The notes under the pieces were generated by a model. It was not told the DNA's origin, ran no database searches, and saw only the letters and a program-made list of their open reading frames with translations. The position numbers and the translations under genes are program-made. A stretch of 64,000 nt of DNA, taken from Effrenium voratum. Lineage: Eukaryota; Sar; Dinophyceae; Suessiales; Symbiodiniaceae. Shown in pieces: positions 24,746-37,400 of the stretch; position 1 is the first letter of the stretch; every line of letters starts with the position of its first letter. Location of the stretch: NCBI GenBank assembly GCA_963377175.1, contig CAUJNA010000506.1, positions 124,001 to 188,000 of the forward strand. Direction: 5' to 3'.

Positions 24746-26959
24746 GGAGGCGCAGCTCTTCCGTTCATATTCCCCGTCGTGTCCTTCCCATTCTGATACA
24801 CTCTTGCGCCTTGTCATTCAGCAACGGAATCTCTCTTCAAACTCGCTCTCGGCATGCGTTTGTTGCTGCCCAAGCAGACCAAGCCCTCCAAACCTTCCCC
24901 TTGCAACATATGAAGGCCTCCTAGAGTGGGCGTGTCTCAAAATTGGGGGACCCGCATCGATTCCCGCTTCCCTTCAAACCCTAACCCCAAAAAGGCGAAA
25001 CGGGGGGGCGGGGGGAGGCGGTGGGGGGACTCCAAACAGACCCGAGTCGACGACCAAAAGATCCGCCGGATTTTCCCCTCCCCGTCTCGAGCTTCCGCGC
25101 TTGCCCTTCGCTGTGGGCACCGCGCGGGGCTCAGAGGCGCCGGCGGCCTCACTGACAAATCCTTTCGCTGGTGTCCCTTCCGAGGGTCCGTGGGGGTACC
25201 TTCCAAACTTGGTGCATGTTTTCTGGTCAAACGGTCAAACCTGTGGAGCCTTCCAAAGCTTCCAAACCTGGTTGGCACACAACCACATGGTGGATCATGT
25301 TTGCATTGGATACAATTGCTGGTTCTTTTGTTTCAGTTTCAGCCGATCCCTTTCGTCTGGAAAGGGAGTGCCTCAAAAGGCAGAGGGCAGAGGGTTGGCA
25401 GAATCTGACTTGAGTCAAGGCTAAGCGCAACCCTTGGACTCATTTCATTTAGTTTCCCCCGGCAAAGAACAACAGCAGCTGGCCTGATGCCTGGGATCGC
25501 ATCGTGGTTAGGGCTCCCGGCAAAAGCTGACTGCGACGGCTCGGCCTCCGCCTGCAAAAACGCTCCAGATGAAAATGACCCGCGCCAGGCTCAAATGCTA
25601 CATCTGTCCAAATTGATTTTTATGAGCCTTTGGGCCACATGAGTTGGACAGGCTAAACCCATCTGAATTCCATCGCGACACAGAACGAGAACAAGGCGTG
25701 CCCCTGGCACACCTGGCCGCTTGGCGACTATTTCTGCGTGGGTGTCGCTCGAACGGTTTACTAAGCCAAGCGTCCGCCGTCACTGTACAGATCCCGCTTC
25801 TGCCCTTCTGTCCAAGCGCAAGGGCAAAGAAGCGGCTCTTAACACAACGCTCTGCAGCTCAAAGATCCAAGCCACAAACGCCAAAACTGCAAACCAGCTT
25901 GACTGGTTGAGGAAGGCCTTGGTCAGACCCACTCAGCGTCTGCCAAGGCGCCGCGCCACCTTCTTCCAGTTGCGAGGCTGCTGCGCAGGCTGCTGCGCAG
26001 GCTGCCCAAGCTCAATCGTACGAGTGAGACTCTCTTTTTGGTTGATCTTCGGCGTCAGGTTCTCGTCAATGTTACTTCTGTCATACGTGTGTAAGTCTCG
26101 GTCACTCGAAATATGTTCTTGTTGATCTCCTTGGCCACACTTGTTTCGTGGGGCTGCAAATCAAAGGGTGATGAGCCTTATGTTTCCCTTGGAAAACTGG
26201 ACCGACACTGGGAAACCAAAAAGTGAAAAGGTCGGCTGAAAGCAAGTCGCCAATTCGGCGCCCGTGCCGGCACCAAAGCCGCCAAAGATCGACATCGCCA
26301 TTTGCTTTCAACTCGGAACTCGGCTGCGAGCTAGTTTCGAGCACTCTCAGCACGCATGATCTTGATGTGGCTCAAAAAAAAATGTCAATTCTAGACATCC
26401 ACCCCTCACGCCGAAAGAATCGACATCTTAAATTCAGGATATGTGCTGGGATTCCCGCGGTTCGCCCAGAGGAATGCCGAGATGCAAGCGTCGTGCCATG
26501 TGTCTGTGTGTGTGTGTTCCGGAAGAAAAGACAAAGAAAAGAGAGGACCTTGCAGCAAAACGTGCATGCTTCTTGTGGATGTGCCTGAAAGGGGGCCCTT
26601 TTGGCTGGAAAAAGCGAAAAAAGAAACCGCTCTTAGACCCTTGAAGCCCCAACATTTGCCGGTCCCGTTGGCTTCAACCGTGCCTGCGCATCGCCGGTTC
26701 CATGCTCCGGCCTACAGCCCGGCTCCGGCTCCTGGCGGGAAGCGCAAAATCCCGCGCAAGGGGGCGATCAATGGGTCTGGCTCAAAATAGGGGAAAAAAT
26801 TGCTCGACACGGCGGGTTGTCCATCGCTTCCCGAAAAAGAAAACAAAGTGCACCTGCAAAACAAGACGAGCACAGAAATCTTGGCTTGGGCCAATTCTCT
26901 GCCTTCTTGACCCTCAACACCCTCCTTTACTCGCGCGGGCCCGCGAATCAGCCCAAGGC

Positions 26960-27140
26960 CCAAGGCCTCTCCCTCCACAGCGATCATCCAGCGCTCGCCC
27001 GTGCTCAGATTCGTCTGGATCATGTTCACCTACCAAAATCCAAATCTGCGTGGCCAAAGACTGGAGCTTGGCCTCAAAAGCCTTGATCAAACCCTTCCGC
27101 CCCAGAACTCGGAAGAACGCAATATCCACTTCAGCTGAGT
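26960..27140 (-). CDS. Candidate exon(s), product unknown
   Basis: The minus strand encodes VDIAFFRVLGRKGLIKAFEA and continues to QIWIL, ending at a GT donor (ttttg|gtaggtg, about 27033). In another frame just downstream it encodes MIQTNLSTGERWMIAVEGE. Both look coding, which suggests an exon end and a closely following exon or a frame break. No family is recognised. Confidence 0.35.
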
Positions 27141-29895
27141 CAGAGGTGGTTCTCCTTTTATTGGGGGTGATCAAGTTCAATGTTCGAAGGGAGTCTCGGA
27201 CATCCAGATGAATCCCAAGCTAAAATTACTTGTGCATAGATTTTCTGATAGTGGGGTGGTTTGACCCCGGAGAGGGCAGATGTGGCTTGCCTGGACTGGA
27301 TCCGAACATTGCCTGTCGACGTGCCTATTCTTGCTATCTTGTCAAAGGATAAGACTGCCCATATGGGTTTCTCTTTTTGCCCCTTTCAGGTGAGTTTAAG
27401 GGCAAACCAAAAGGAAAACCACCATTGAGAGAGTCCAAAATCTCTATTTGGACACATACCCAAACGACTGGGCACCGAAAAAAATACACAACATCCGTCC
27501 GTGCAACACATATCTCACTCGAGACCTACAGCCGCGTGCGCGTGCGCACCGTGTCGACTTCGAACTCGCATCCGTTGACCATGTAGCCTTGGCAAAAAGA
27601 TGTCGCATGCTGCACCCCTTGCCAAGAATAGGGGGAACCCTTAAAAGTGGCTGGTTCCCCTTTTGCTTCTTCCTTGAACAACCTCCAGAAAGGAAGTCAA
27701 CAAATTCAGGATACCCGGCCATCCAGGCTCGCCAACTGGAAGGCTGCTACTTCCCGCAAATTGCACCTAATGCCGCTGAACCAAATCCTCGCAAGCTCGC
27801 AGAGCCAAAAAGCTCCCTTAAGAGGCGCATCGCCACTCACGGCAGAGTCACCTGCAAAGGTCGCGAAAGTGAGCAAACAAAGATGGCCAATGGTTCGTTC
27901 ACTGAGCAGCACCCGAGGCCCATTGGTTTTGGGGTTCTACTAAGATTCATCTGAGTTGCAGGCCTTTCCATGCGTCGCAAAAGGTCGATCACCCTGCTTT
28001 GCGGAGAAGTTCTTTGTTTCCCACAAGGTCCTCGCGCGAAGAGTCGGCACCCCCATGGCCCACAACTAGCGCCCAATACTCGACAGCTCGGGGGTCCCCG
28101 CGCACCACCGGCTGCTTGGACTCCAACGCGGCGAAGAGTTGCCGCTCTGCCTCCTTTCGCCGGGCGTGAACAAGGCAATGGGCTTAGGGAACCCCCTCTT
28201 TTCATTGAGGTGTTTTTTGGAGCGTTTTCAGGGGCTAAACACACAGGAAGGGAAGGCAAACATGTCTGTACTGCAGGAGTTTCTGGAAGAAATGTCGACA
28301 GTACCCTGCCTCTCCGGGATCCAGCCAAGGTGGTACATCCGGCGCATCTGGCACGCGCGGGGTGATCGAAAACACAAAATTGAACTTCTTCGCAGCTGGT
28401 TCCTGCACCAAAGTTTTAGCCCACAGGGAGTTGTCAGGGTAGCTCCCATGTTCGGAACCATAGGGCTGTGGGTTCCCTAGTGAAAATCACGCCCATAGTT
28501 ATGTGCTGTGTCGAAACTCATTCTGTTGGCCATATGGTCATTAGTTTCTTTGAATGGGATTTCATCTGCTGTTTGTCTATCCTCCAATAGAAGTGACCCA
28601 TGACCACTCTTTTCAGACGCATCAGGTATCTACGAGCAACAAGCGATGTTTCATGCCTATGGTTCATTTGGCGGTAGTCCCGCTCTCCTGCGGGAAATTG
28701 AGCCATAGACCGGCGACGTCCTCTCTCTCCCGATCGTCCAGGCCTTCGCTTGCATCGGTGGAAGCGACCGATCCTGGCTTGGTCGGCAAAATTGCCATTG
28801 GAGAAATGAAACTGCATCTAATTTGTGGGGCCAGTTGTTTTGCCTGGGGTGGTTTAGGGTACTGCTAGACTCACCCTAACAAAAATGAGACAAGGCCAAC
28901 CCCAAACTCACCCACTGGTCAGTCCTGAACACGCCAAACAGCAGGCTCTGGCAAACAATATGATCCATTGGTTTTGAAAGGAAGCTACGAAGCAGGCACC
29001 CATCCATCCCCTAGCCTCTGGCATCATCGGGATCGCTGGAGTTCCTCAGCCGTTGGGAGGAGACAGATTTCCCTATAGGTTCACTCCCAGCATCAACCGA
29101 CTCAAAGGAAACATTGGCAATCGAAAGGTAAATGACATGGGCTATCAAATCGGGGGGGTTGTCTTTGCATCAAACATCGACCACTTTCCATCTCAAGACT
29201 TGCTGACCCATTGACATGGAATGAAGGTACGGCCGAATAGCAATCAGCTGGGCGCTTTGCCAAACGATGCGCCGCCTCTGGCCAGTCTCCACATCTTTCT
29301 GCTCCTCGGACGGTGCGAAGGTGAGTCTCAGCACCAACACCCCCTCCCTCTTCTGGTGAAGCTCCAATGGACGGAAAGTCGGCTCAGCCCAAAGACAATC
29401 TCTCAGCTTCCGCCGGCTTCGTTCAGTCTCCACTCAGGGTGCTGCCCACACGGTGAGGTCCACTTCATAGGACCGACCCTGCCGCTTGCTGAACCCGTCG
29501 GACGTAAAGGCTTTCCCAAGAGGCTGCACAAGTTGATTTTCTAGTCATCACAAAACCGCTGCAAAATAACACAAGGTGTTACAGTTACTAGTTACTAAGT
29601 CCCAAGGTATTTCATGGCCTTTCAACATCGGCCTCTGAGACTCAGGTGTTTACAGCAAAAGAAGAAAGTGCTTCGCTTCTGCAAAGCTGGCAGCGGTCTC
29701 GCTTGCTCCTCGTTCGCGCTTCTTAGATCCACCTGCCAGAAAACTCCTGTACGTTCCTTCTTACACTGTATTCATTTCCCCCCTCCGCTGCCCCTTCCCC
29801 CACTCCTCCCTTCCCCCACCTCCCCCACCCCTCCTTCCCACCACCTCCCCCACCCCTCCCTTCCCCACCCCTCCCCTCCCTCCAACTCCCCCCGC

Positions 29896-29991
29896 CTGGA
29901 GCTCGTAGTGCAGCAGCTGCTCCCCGCAGTACCACGCCACCAGCAGCTGCGCCGAGATCTCCGGGTCCAGACATCGCCAGGCGCCCTCCTC
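29896..29991 (-). CDS. Candidate exon, product unknown
   Basis: A clean 96-nt phase-0 exon lies between a ttgggag acceptor and a GC donor (ctccag|gcgggg). It reads EEGAWRCLDPEISAQLLV, then WYCGEQLLHYELQ. Third positions are almost all G or C. It probably belongs to the gene whose start exon is at 33780. Confidence 0.5.
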
Positions 29992-30043
29992 CTCCCAAAT
30001 TCTGAGCCGAGGGCCTCATCTCCAAATCGGGGGACCTTGCCCA

Positions 30044-30160
30044 TATGTGGCTGTGGTTGTCAAAACCGTTTTGGTACCATTTTGGGGTAGGTGAATTCAC
30101 CACCCATTTTAGAACCTATTTTAGTGGAGATTGGGATGGGCTTTTGACCCATTGCCATAT
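30044..30160. mobile_element. MITE-like element (copy 3)
   Basis: Starts atgtggctgtggttgtcaaaa and ends cttttgacccattgccatat. The interior is nearly the reverse complement of the copy at 52580-52704, for example gtgaattcaccacccatttt against aaaatgggtggtgaattcac. Confidence 0.7.
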
Positions 30161-31329
30161 GTCTCTCCAAGGATCCCCAGTTGGATATGCTGTGTTCTTG
30201 CAGGGAAGAGAGGGAACTCCAACCATGGAGTTTTGAACTACCCCATAAATAAACTGCTGACGGCAACCAGTACACCAGAGCTGTCCTCTATAAGCCATTC
30301 GCCACCTCGGTGCTTCAATGCTTCAAAGCAATCGGCATCTGGGTCTCTCCCCTTCTTTCGGGGACCCCCTATTTGGGTTGGCTTCGGGAAGCCAAAAGGA
30401 CGCCAACCATTTTGGGGTCGCAAAAGGAAACAAACCCTGGGCCAAATAGATGCGACCTCCGAGCCCCTGGCCCAAATACACCTCGGGACGCGTCGGCTCC
30501 TGACGGCTGGAGGCTGGAGGCGGGGGGCGCTACTTGGGATTCCCCTTTGAAAGGCAGCACAAGGCAGCACTAGGTTGCAAAAGGGGCCATAATTCTTGAC
30601 AACCCCTCATACCTGTAAGCCTCATTCCATCTGATTCCACGAAAGACCAAAAGTGGGAAGCTAGAAGCTTTCTCGCAAGTGTTGGCCTCTCGTTGGTGGC
30701 TGATGACACGCATCCCGAGAGGACACAAATCTGAGCGGACGCCCTTCGACCCTTCCTGTTGGGTGTGGTACCAACTTCATGGCGGAAAACTACAATCTCG
30801 CGGTGAATCGCAGCCTTCGCTGGGCTGAACGGGTCTCAGCACTCCTCTGCCGCAGTCTCTTCCGCACCAAACCACGCAATGCGGCACTGCCTGCAGTCTG
30901 CACTCGACACGGCTCCCGGGGCCTCTATAGTGGGAACGTGTCAAAACCTGGTGCAACCCAACCGGTGGGCTTTATGCAAATGTCCTTTAGAAATGAGCCC
31001 AACTGGGTGCAACTCGTTTTTGAACTTCTCTGCTCTCCGAGGTTTGCCTCAAAAGCCTGTCTGAGTCATTCTCCCTCGGCGCAGTCGTCCGACAAGGTGT
31101 GTAAGTCAACAAATCAACTCCTCCCTTGGAATCGAAAATGGGATTCCCTGACACACCATATCATCCTCTGATTATGGCGAATAGTGAAAATTGACTGTGT
31201 TGCTCACTGCTCACCTCTAGTCCCAAGTGTGCATCATTGCATCGCTGAACCCTAACTCTAAGCGACACTTGAACTGCACCTCTTCTTCCCTTCTTTCGCC
31301 AAGCGTTTGGAGCCTCAGATTTGCAGAAT

Positions 31330-31995
31330 CCGTGTACAACAGCTCAACTGCTCCTGCACCTGGCCGCTGTCTCCACCGTAGTCTGCATGACCCCAAGTCA
31401 CAACTGACCCTGATTCCAAAATGGCAGCAAAAGCATACTCGGTTGCTTGGATGCGCCGGACGTTCTTCAGCTGCTCTTCTACCTGCCTGCTGTCTCCACC
31501 AAATGTTGGGTTACCCCACGTGACGACAGCCCCAGATTGAAGAATGGCAGCAAAAGCACCGCGAGTTGCTTGGACAGGTTGGACGTTCTTCAGCTGCTCT
31601 TGCACCTGACTGCCGTCCCCGCCAAATTCTGGATGACCCCAGGTCACAACAGCCCCTGCTCCCAGAACGGCAGCAAAAGCACCGACAGTTGCTTGCATAT
31701 GTTGGACGTTCTTCAGCTGCTCTTGCACCTGACTGCCGTCCCCGCCAAATTCTGGATGACCCCAGGTCACAACAGCCCCTGCTCCCAGAACGGCAGCAAA
31801 AGCACCGACAGTTGCTTGCATATGTTGGATGTTCTTCAGCTGCTCTTGCACCTGACTGCCGTCCCCGCCAAATTCTGGATGACCCCAGGTCACAACAGCC
31901 CCTGCTCCCAGAACGGCAGCAAAAGCACCGACAGGTACTTGGATATGTTGGACGTTTTTCAGCTGCTCTTGCACCTGACTACTATCTCCGACCCA
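31330..31995 (-). CDS. RCC1/BLIP-II-like propeller repeat cassette
   Basis: An open minus-strand frame contains five to six tandem repeats of 41 residues (123 bp exactly between three successive copies). The consensus core is AFAAVLGAGAVVTWGHPEF with QVQEQLKNVQ. The ALxxxGxVxxWG pattern is the hallmark of RCC1 and BLIP-II beta-propeller blades. In dinoflagellates such blades commonly follow an N-terminal ubiquitin-like domain; none is seen here. It lies between two candidate exons of another gene on the same strand, so it is either intronic or a separate fragment. Function is unknown. Confidence 0.65.
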
Positions 31996-32883
31996 GGATG
32001 CACGACCTCTGTTCGCCCAAAACCCCCAAAAATAAGACCACGCACCCATCTTCAGAAAGCTTTCTGCACGGAGGTTTTAGCGGAGAAGAGGGTTCATTTT
32101 GGGGCTAACCATTTTCAAGTTGGCGGGGAATGACCTTTGTTCAAAGCTCGACAGGCGAGATGGTCAAAGGTACCTGTGAGCACCCAAGATCCGGGCAGAG
32201 CGGCGTGGGATTTCAGAAGGACTTGCCATGTTTCTCGTTGACTCTGAAAGGGAACCCAGCCAAAAACGAGGTCATGGCGCCTGGACGGCTCTGAGCGTTT
32301 TGAGTACGGGGCGGACGCTAGAACTAGCTGAAACGCTTATTTGTCCAACACGGAACTGACTCAGCAGTAAAACAAGGTGGCTCGCTGTCGGCATGAGTAC
32401 AAACCTCAACACAAGTTCATTGATGTCAACATGAATACCCCACCCCGGCCCACTAGAACCACCCCCCAAAACCTGCTAAGCTGCCAGCCTCCCGGTCTCA
32501 TGGTGTGTCTGCAACTGGTTGTAAAAGTCCACATGGTAGGAGCCCTCCTCTGTGGAGTACACAGCCTACCAAGCACAGGCACTGGGGCCATATGGGGCCA
32601 TCTTTCAGACTTGGGCCCAAGTTCGCTTCAGCCTGTTGGGTGCTGCCTTACGATTACCCTCCCAACATGGAACCTGACTAATTGGATTCCCGGAGTAAAG
32701 ACATGGATAAACCCCTAGTTGATTAATAGGTTTTAGTGTTCATTGCTCTTGGAGGGAACACCCCCTACCTAGAACGGGTTTACAATGGGTCAACACTGAG
32801 GGGTCCTCGCGAGATCTTTTTCCTCAAGCAACCCACTGGGTTCCATCAGTTCGGCCATCGCCCAAATCCTGCCTCCAGCTCAC

Positions 32884-32920
32884 CGCCATAGAAAGCATCC
32901 AGGAGCTGCTTCCCGACGTC
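32884..32920 (-). CDS. Candidate short exon
   Basis: After a ccttcag acceptor the minus strand reads DVGKQLLDAFYG and ends at a GT donor (or a GC donor three bases earlier). It lies downstream of the start exon at 33780 and upstream of the exon at 29991, so it may be part of the same gene. Confidence 0.35.
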
Positions 32921-33530
32921 CTGAAGGCCAACGCCGGGGCCCCGGCGCGTTGCGGCCGACCCCCAATCCTACTGGACCACCCTTCCTGGACCACCCTACC
33001 TGGACCATATCGTACTGGACCCTCATTGGTGCATCAGCGTCTCAGACTCTTGATTGCTTTTGAAGTCCCACCTCGCTGCTTGAGGCCAAGCATATATGCC
33101 AAGGAAATTCGACCAAAAGTGCCGTGCGGCTGTACACACCTCATCCATTATCTCTGCCAGTCTGCCAATGGGAGGGCTTCTGCATTGCCCCGTCCTGAGC
33201 GATGGGAGTCCACTCGTTGGCTGACTCCTGCACCAAGGCATCCTTGTCTGCAAGGTAGATGCGAAGCCACGGACAATCAATACTCTTGGTGTTTGAGGAC
33301 ATGGAACCAAAGAGCCTTCGGAACTAGGTGGCCCTAGGTGCGAGCACCAGTCGGCTGCTGAGACATGGCTCCTCCACGCGCCACTCGCCACAAGGCTCAG
33401 CCTGGACAGCCTGCCCCTCCTGACGCTCGAGAGGAATCAAGGAGCTCTGCAACCGAAGGGACGGGCCAACTTCAAGGCGACGCTCGCAAACATATCCATG
33501 TGAGTCAATGGGTACAAATGGCTGTGGGTC

Positions 33531-33630
33531 AAAACCCTGCACCCTTGGTGAACATCAAAATAGGTGGGACACGGGTGTTCATCCGCCCCAAAATGGAGGC
33601 ATAGGTTATGACTATGACCCATGGCCAAAT
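33531..33630. mobile_element. MITE-like element (copy 4)
   Basis: Starts ggctgtgggtcaaaacc and ends actatgacccatggcc, with inverted termini of the same family. A second, overlapping element seems to start at the shared terminus and end near 33705 (gactttgacccatc), suggesting tandem or nested insertion. Confidence 0.5.
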
Positions 33631-33729
33631 GGGACCCCGATCGGTAAATAGAACCATGGACTCCCCAAAACTTGCGGTGCCCAGGTGGTTTGACTTTGAC
33701 CCATCTGACTCCCTGCCCCCTGAGGCGGC

Positions 33730-33780
33730 CTCCGAGCACTTTGGCTCGTACTTCGCGGCCGCGGAGCCGGCGCAGCCCAT
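33730..33780 (-). CDS. Start exon with myristoylation-type N terminus
   Basis: ATG at 33780 (gccATGG) opens MGCAGSAAAKYEPKCSE and ends at a GC donor (tcggag|gccgcc), 51 nt in phase 0. MGCxxS is the classic signal for N-myristoylation plus palmitoylation of Cys3, which would tether the protein to a membrane. Downstream exons may be those at 32920 and 29991. The protein family is not recognised. Confidence 0.45.
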
Positions 33781-35076
33781 GGCATGGCGAAGGTGACGAG
33801 TCCGCCCACCCCTTTGGCCCCCGGTTTCGTCTGGTCCTCGAAGGCTTGGAGCGTAAAGACCAAGCTTCTGCGGTCCGATCAGGCGACCGTCATGCTTCAC
33901 AGGACGCGGTGCGGATATGTTTGTTCGTGTTTGCTGACATCTTCTGGCGTTTGCGTGTTCTTCTCTCTCTTGACCCACAAAGCTCGGAAGCAAAGGGCTT
34001 GGCGAGACAGCGGACGCTTGCGAACCTGTGCGTCTTTTGATCCTCTGCCACATTAGCCAAGCATCAGCGAAGGAGGAACAAGCAATTCCCGCTCCGTAAA
34101 GCCATTGGCCGAGACGCATTTGCCCCTCGGCGAATCTGCGGTCCGCAAGGTTGGCGCTGGCATCCAGATACTCGCTGAGTCGAGTCTCTTGCATTCACGG
34201 GAGCTGACCGCCAACCCGCGGCTTGGATGGCAAATGGGCGGCGAAAATGAGGGACTTGACATCAAACCCCGTTGTTTCCCATGCATCGCCAAGGACATGG
34301 GAAAGGCAGTAAAGTATCCCTCCGTTGGTTTCCTTAGGAAGAGGTGCCCCTGTTTTTGCCACCCTGAATTACTCAAGTCGAGGCAGCCCCTGCGGCAAGA
34401 CTCGGACTTCTCTGCAAGGGCCGAAATCTCTCCATGGCCTTGGAATTCACTCTCCACACGGCCAAAAGAAGCAAAATCCAAACCCAGCTCTTGCCAACTC
34501 CACCCTTTTTTCTTTCTCCCAAGTTCGCTTTCCAAAGACGTAGCCCCCAAACCCCTCAAACGGATCATCATGGTTATTTTGCAAACGTCAGTTGCAAGAA
34601 AGCAAACTTAGCCAAAAAGTAATGCTGGACAGGCGCAATCTTTCGCACACCCCCCTTGTTAGGAATGAAGAAAGGGACCCCCTTGACATAGAACTCTCCT
34701 GGTTCCCGTCCTTCTCTTTTCTCTTTTTTGCATTCTACATCACAACTCAACCCCCCCACCCCCCCCCCCCCCACCCGTTAACACCCACCCACCCCAACCC
34801 CGCGCCAACCCCCTCCCGCCCCACCAACCCCCCCGCCCTCTACGAAACAAGTAGTATTTCAGCGGAAAACCAGGTCTTTCAAAACATACCCCAACAAAGG
34901 TGGGTACTTGGAGATTACGGGCGCACATGGCCATCTCTTTCCCTTCAAGTTGCCGGGCGAATGACATCGATGCCGGCCTCGATTCCAGAGTTTCGGCTCC
35001 TTTCTTGGAGAGTGTTGCTTCCGTTGAAAAGGACCCGCTTTTCCCACCAACCCCCAACCCCCCTTCCCCCCATTGC

Positions 35077-35196
35077 CTCGCGGAAGTCCGCCTCCTCGAT
35101 CCACCCGCTGCCGTTCAAATCCAGCAGCTCCGCCGCCCGCTTCGCCGCGCGTTTCGCCGAACTTCCGGAAGAACTTCCCAGCGCCTTCTCCGCCGC
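35077..35196 (-). CDS. Exon encoding an EF-hand
   Basis: A 120-nt phase-0 exon between a gtgtgag acceptor and a GC donor (cgcgag|gcaatg) encodes 40 residues. It begins with an Ala/Ser/Lys helix and ends with ELLDLNGSGWIEEADFRE. The loop DLNGSGWIEEAD has Asp, Asn, Ser, Gly6, Ile8 and Glu9 in EF-hand positions. Position 12 is Asp rather than the usual Glu, which weakens Ca2+ binding or favours Mg2+. A partner EF-hand would be expected on another exon and was not found. The protein is otherwise unknown. Confidence 0.6.
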
Positions 35197-36114
35197 CTCA
35201 CACGCGCGGTTTGAGGCACCCGCCGCGTGCGAAGAGTGGTGTTTTACCATCCCAAGGGGAAACTTTCATGTAGGAACCCCTGCCTGTTTGCTCTGTTTGC
35301 TGGAAGAACTAGGGAAGGCCTTTTGAAGAACTCAAGTCAAGGCTGGCACCCGTTCAGGAAGTCACATGATGACATGAAAGTCCAAAAGGAGATTTGTCTG
35401 CAACTGCATCTCCATCAGGCTATGTCCCAAAATCAGGAACCCCTCCAGGTGGCTTCCTTCTGGTTCCCTCCAAAACAGGGTGCCTTTACACAAACGAACA
35501 AACGGATTTTGAATCTTCACGAGAGTCAGCACGTTCCGGGTGCCTCCAATGCCAGCGGGGCCTTCTCGCGAGAAAGCTGCTGGAAAAGCCGTGCTGCGCC
35601 CACCTGGCGCTTTCCCACATGGCATCTTGCTTCGGCCAGTGGTGTTCCTCTTGCTTTTGTTTGGGTTTCCTTCGGGCTTCCTTCGGGTTTCCTTCGGCCC
35701 TTGCTGTGGCCCTTACAGTTGTCATCTCTGGCTTCCCTTGCTCTCCTCCGAGCCCCGCCTCCTGCGCCCGTGCTGCGAAGCCCGCCACCAGGAGCCGGGC
35801 CTGGAGCCAAAAGGCCCCATCCAAGAAGGAATCCCCAACACCCAAAGGGGGCCCCCCCCCCCAACAAGGTGCGCCAAAAGTCAAAATTGTCATCAAAAGT
35901 CAAGGGTTTAGTGGCTGCTGAGGGGCTGAGCGTTGAAACCTAAGAGCAACAAGACACCAAGATCAACGGCTCTCTAGCTATGGCCTCCGCTTCGGTGCTC
36001 GCTGCAAGCTCCTGGCAAAGAAATGGAGCGTGGAGCCAACTCAATTGTCCGAAAGTGGCGACGCCAGAAAGGAGCCGAGCCCAGAAATCAGAAATCAATG
36101 TGTCAATGCGTGAT

Positions 36115-36220
36115 TGACCCCCATTCTGCTTTCAATCGCCCTGACGTCCTCGGCGGCTTCAGCCTCCAGCGCCTGGGCTGAAAGCTGCAACTGCCGCCGC
36201 GCCGAGTTCAACGCCTCTTC
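36115..36220 (-). CDS. Candidate coiled-coil exon
   Basis: After a ccgccag acceptor the minus strand reads EEALNSARRQLQLSAQALE and continues AAEDVRAIESRM. This is a heptad-like charged helix. The 3' border is unclear. It may belong to the same gene as the exons at 36990 and 35196. Confidence 0.4.
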
Positions 36221-36891
36221 CTGGCGGGTCGGTTTAGGGCAACTGTGTGGAGGAACCTTCCGCAACGAGGCGACTTCCTCCAAAGCATACGGGGTGTCTT
36301 AATCAACATCTGCGGCCTGTCTAAAAGGCAGCGGCGAAGACGACTTCTGGAAGTGCTGTGCTTCTCTCAGGGGTCTCAACCATTTGGAGACTTCCAAATC
36401 GAGTCTTTTTGCCTTCCCAAAATGGGCGGAGACTCTTTAATTGGAGCTTGGCCTGAGTTTCCTGGTTCGGAACCCTTGCAATGGTTGCAGAATCTCAGAA
36501 CTTCCGCTGGCATTTAGACAGGACACATTCCAAAGTCCCTCATTTCCCGGCCGCCACAAGTCAGCCAGCGGTGACGTTCCAAAGCAACCAGAGATGCGTC
36601 CAGTTGCCCTTACCCCCAACAAACGCACCCCCCCAGGCCAATTGGGAGTGATGATTCAAATATGTTCGTAACGACCAAATATATGTGCGCGTGTGTGTGT
36701 GTGTGAGAATCTAGGGAAGCCTTTGTTTCCCAGGAACCCAAAGAGGGTACCCTCAAAAAAGTCTCACCAAATAGTTCACCGACCGAAATTGTTGGGGGCC
36801 ATGCAAGGAATCATGACGTCGCAACTTCCTTTTGGTTTAAACCAGCCCCAAGAGGTAGCCTAAGGGACGGCCCCGCCCCTCCCGAACCGAC

Positions 36892-36990
36892 ATACGCCTC
36901 CTCCTCCAAGGACGCCGCCAGCGTCCGCAGCATCTCCTCGCAGTTTTCCAGAGAAGTTACTGGCTCTGCGAAGATGCGAAGCGCCTGCTC
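36892..36990 (-). CDS. Candidate helical exon
   Basis: A 99-nt phase-0 exon from a ccctgcag acceptor to a GT donor (gcgtat|gtcgg). It reads EQALRIFAEPVTSLENCEEM, then LRTLAASLEEEAY. Helical and acidic; no family is recognised. Confidence 0.45.
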
Positions 36991-37400
36991 CTGCAGGGGT
37001 TGGAAGGGGGGGGGGGGGGGGGCGGGGTTGGAGGATGTTGGTTCGGTGTGTTTCGGTTTCACGGCAACCCCGTTTGGTGGTTTTCTGTGGGGAAATCAAG
37101 TGCGACCAATTTAAAGAGCTCCACAAATTTGCAGCATGTAGCAGAGGTCCTCAAAGCGGGGCAGCCATGAACCTCGAAAATAGAAAGCAAAAAAAGACAC
37201 CTACTTACGGATCCCCGAATTTCAACCCCGACACTCAACGTCGGCGCAGTTGAAGTGGTGGAGCGCATCCTAGGGTTCCAAAGGAGTCACTGTGTTTTCA
37301 AGAGTGAAGGTCGTCCCCAAACTCCCACAATGGATGGTGGGAGGGGAACCATTTTAGGGAAACTAACCATTTAAGGGAACCCAAGGGAAAGCTGGCGGTT

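Noticed and set aside
24443..24924. Ser/Leu-rich and Arg/Glu-rich frames
   Set aside because: CT microsatellite translations.
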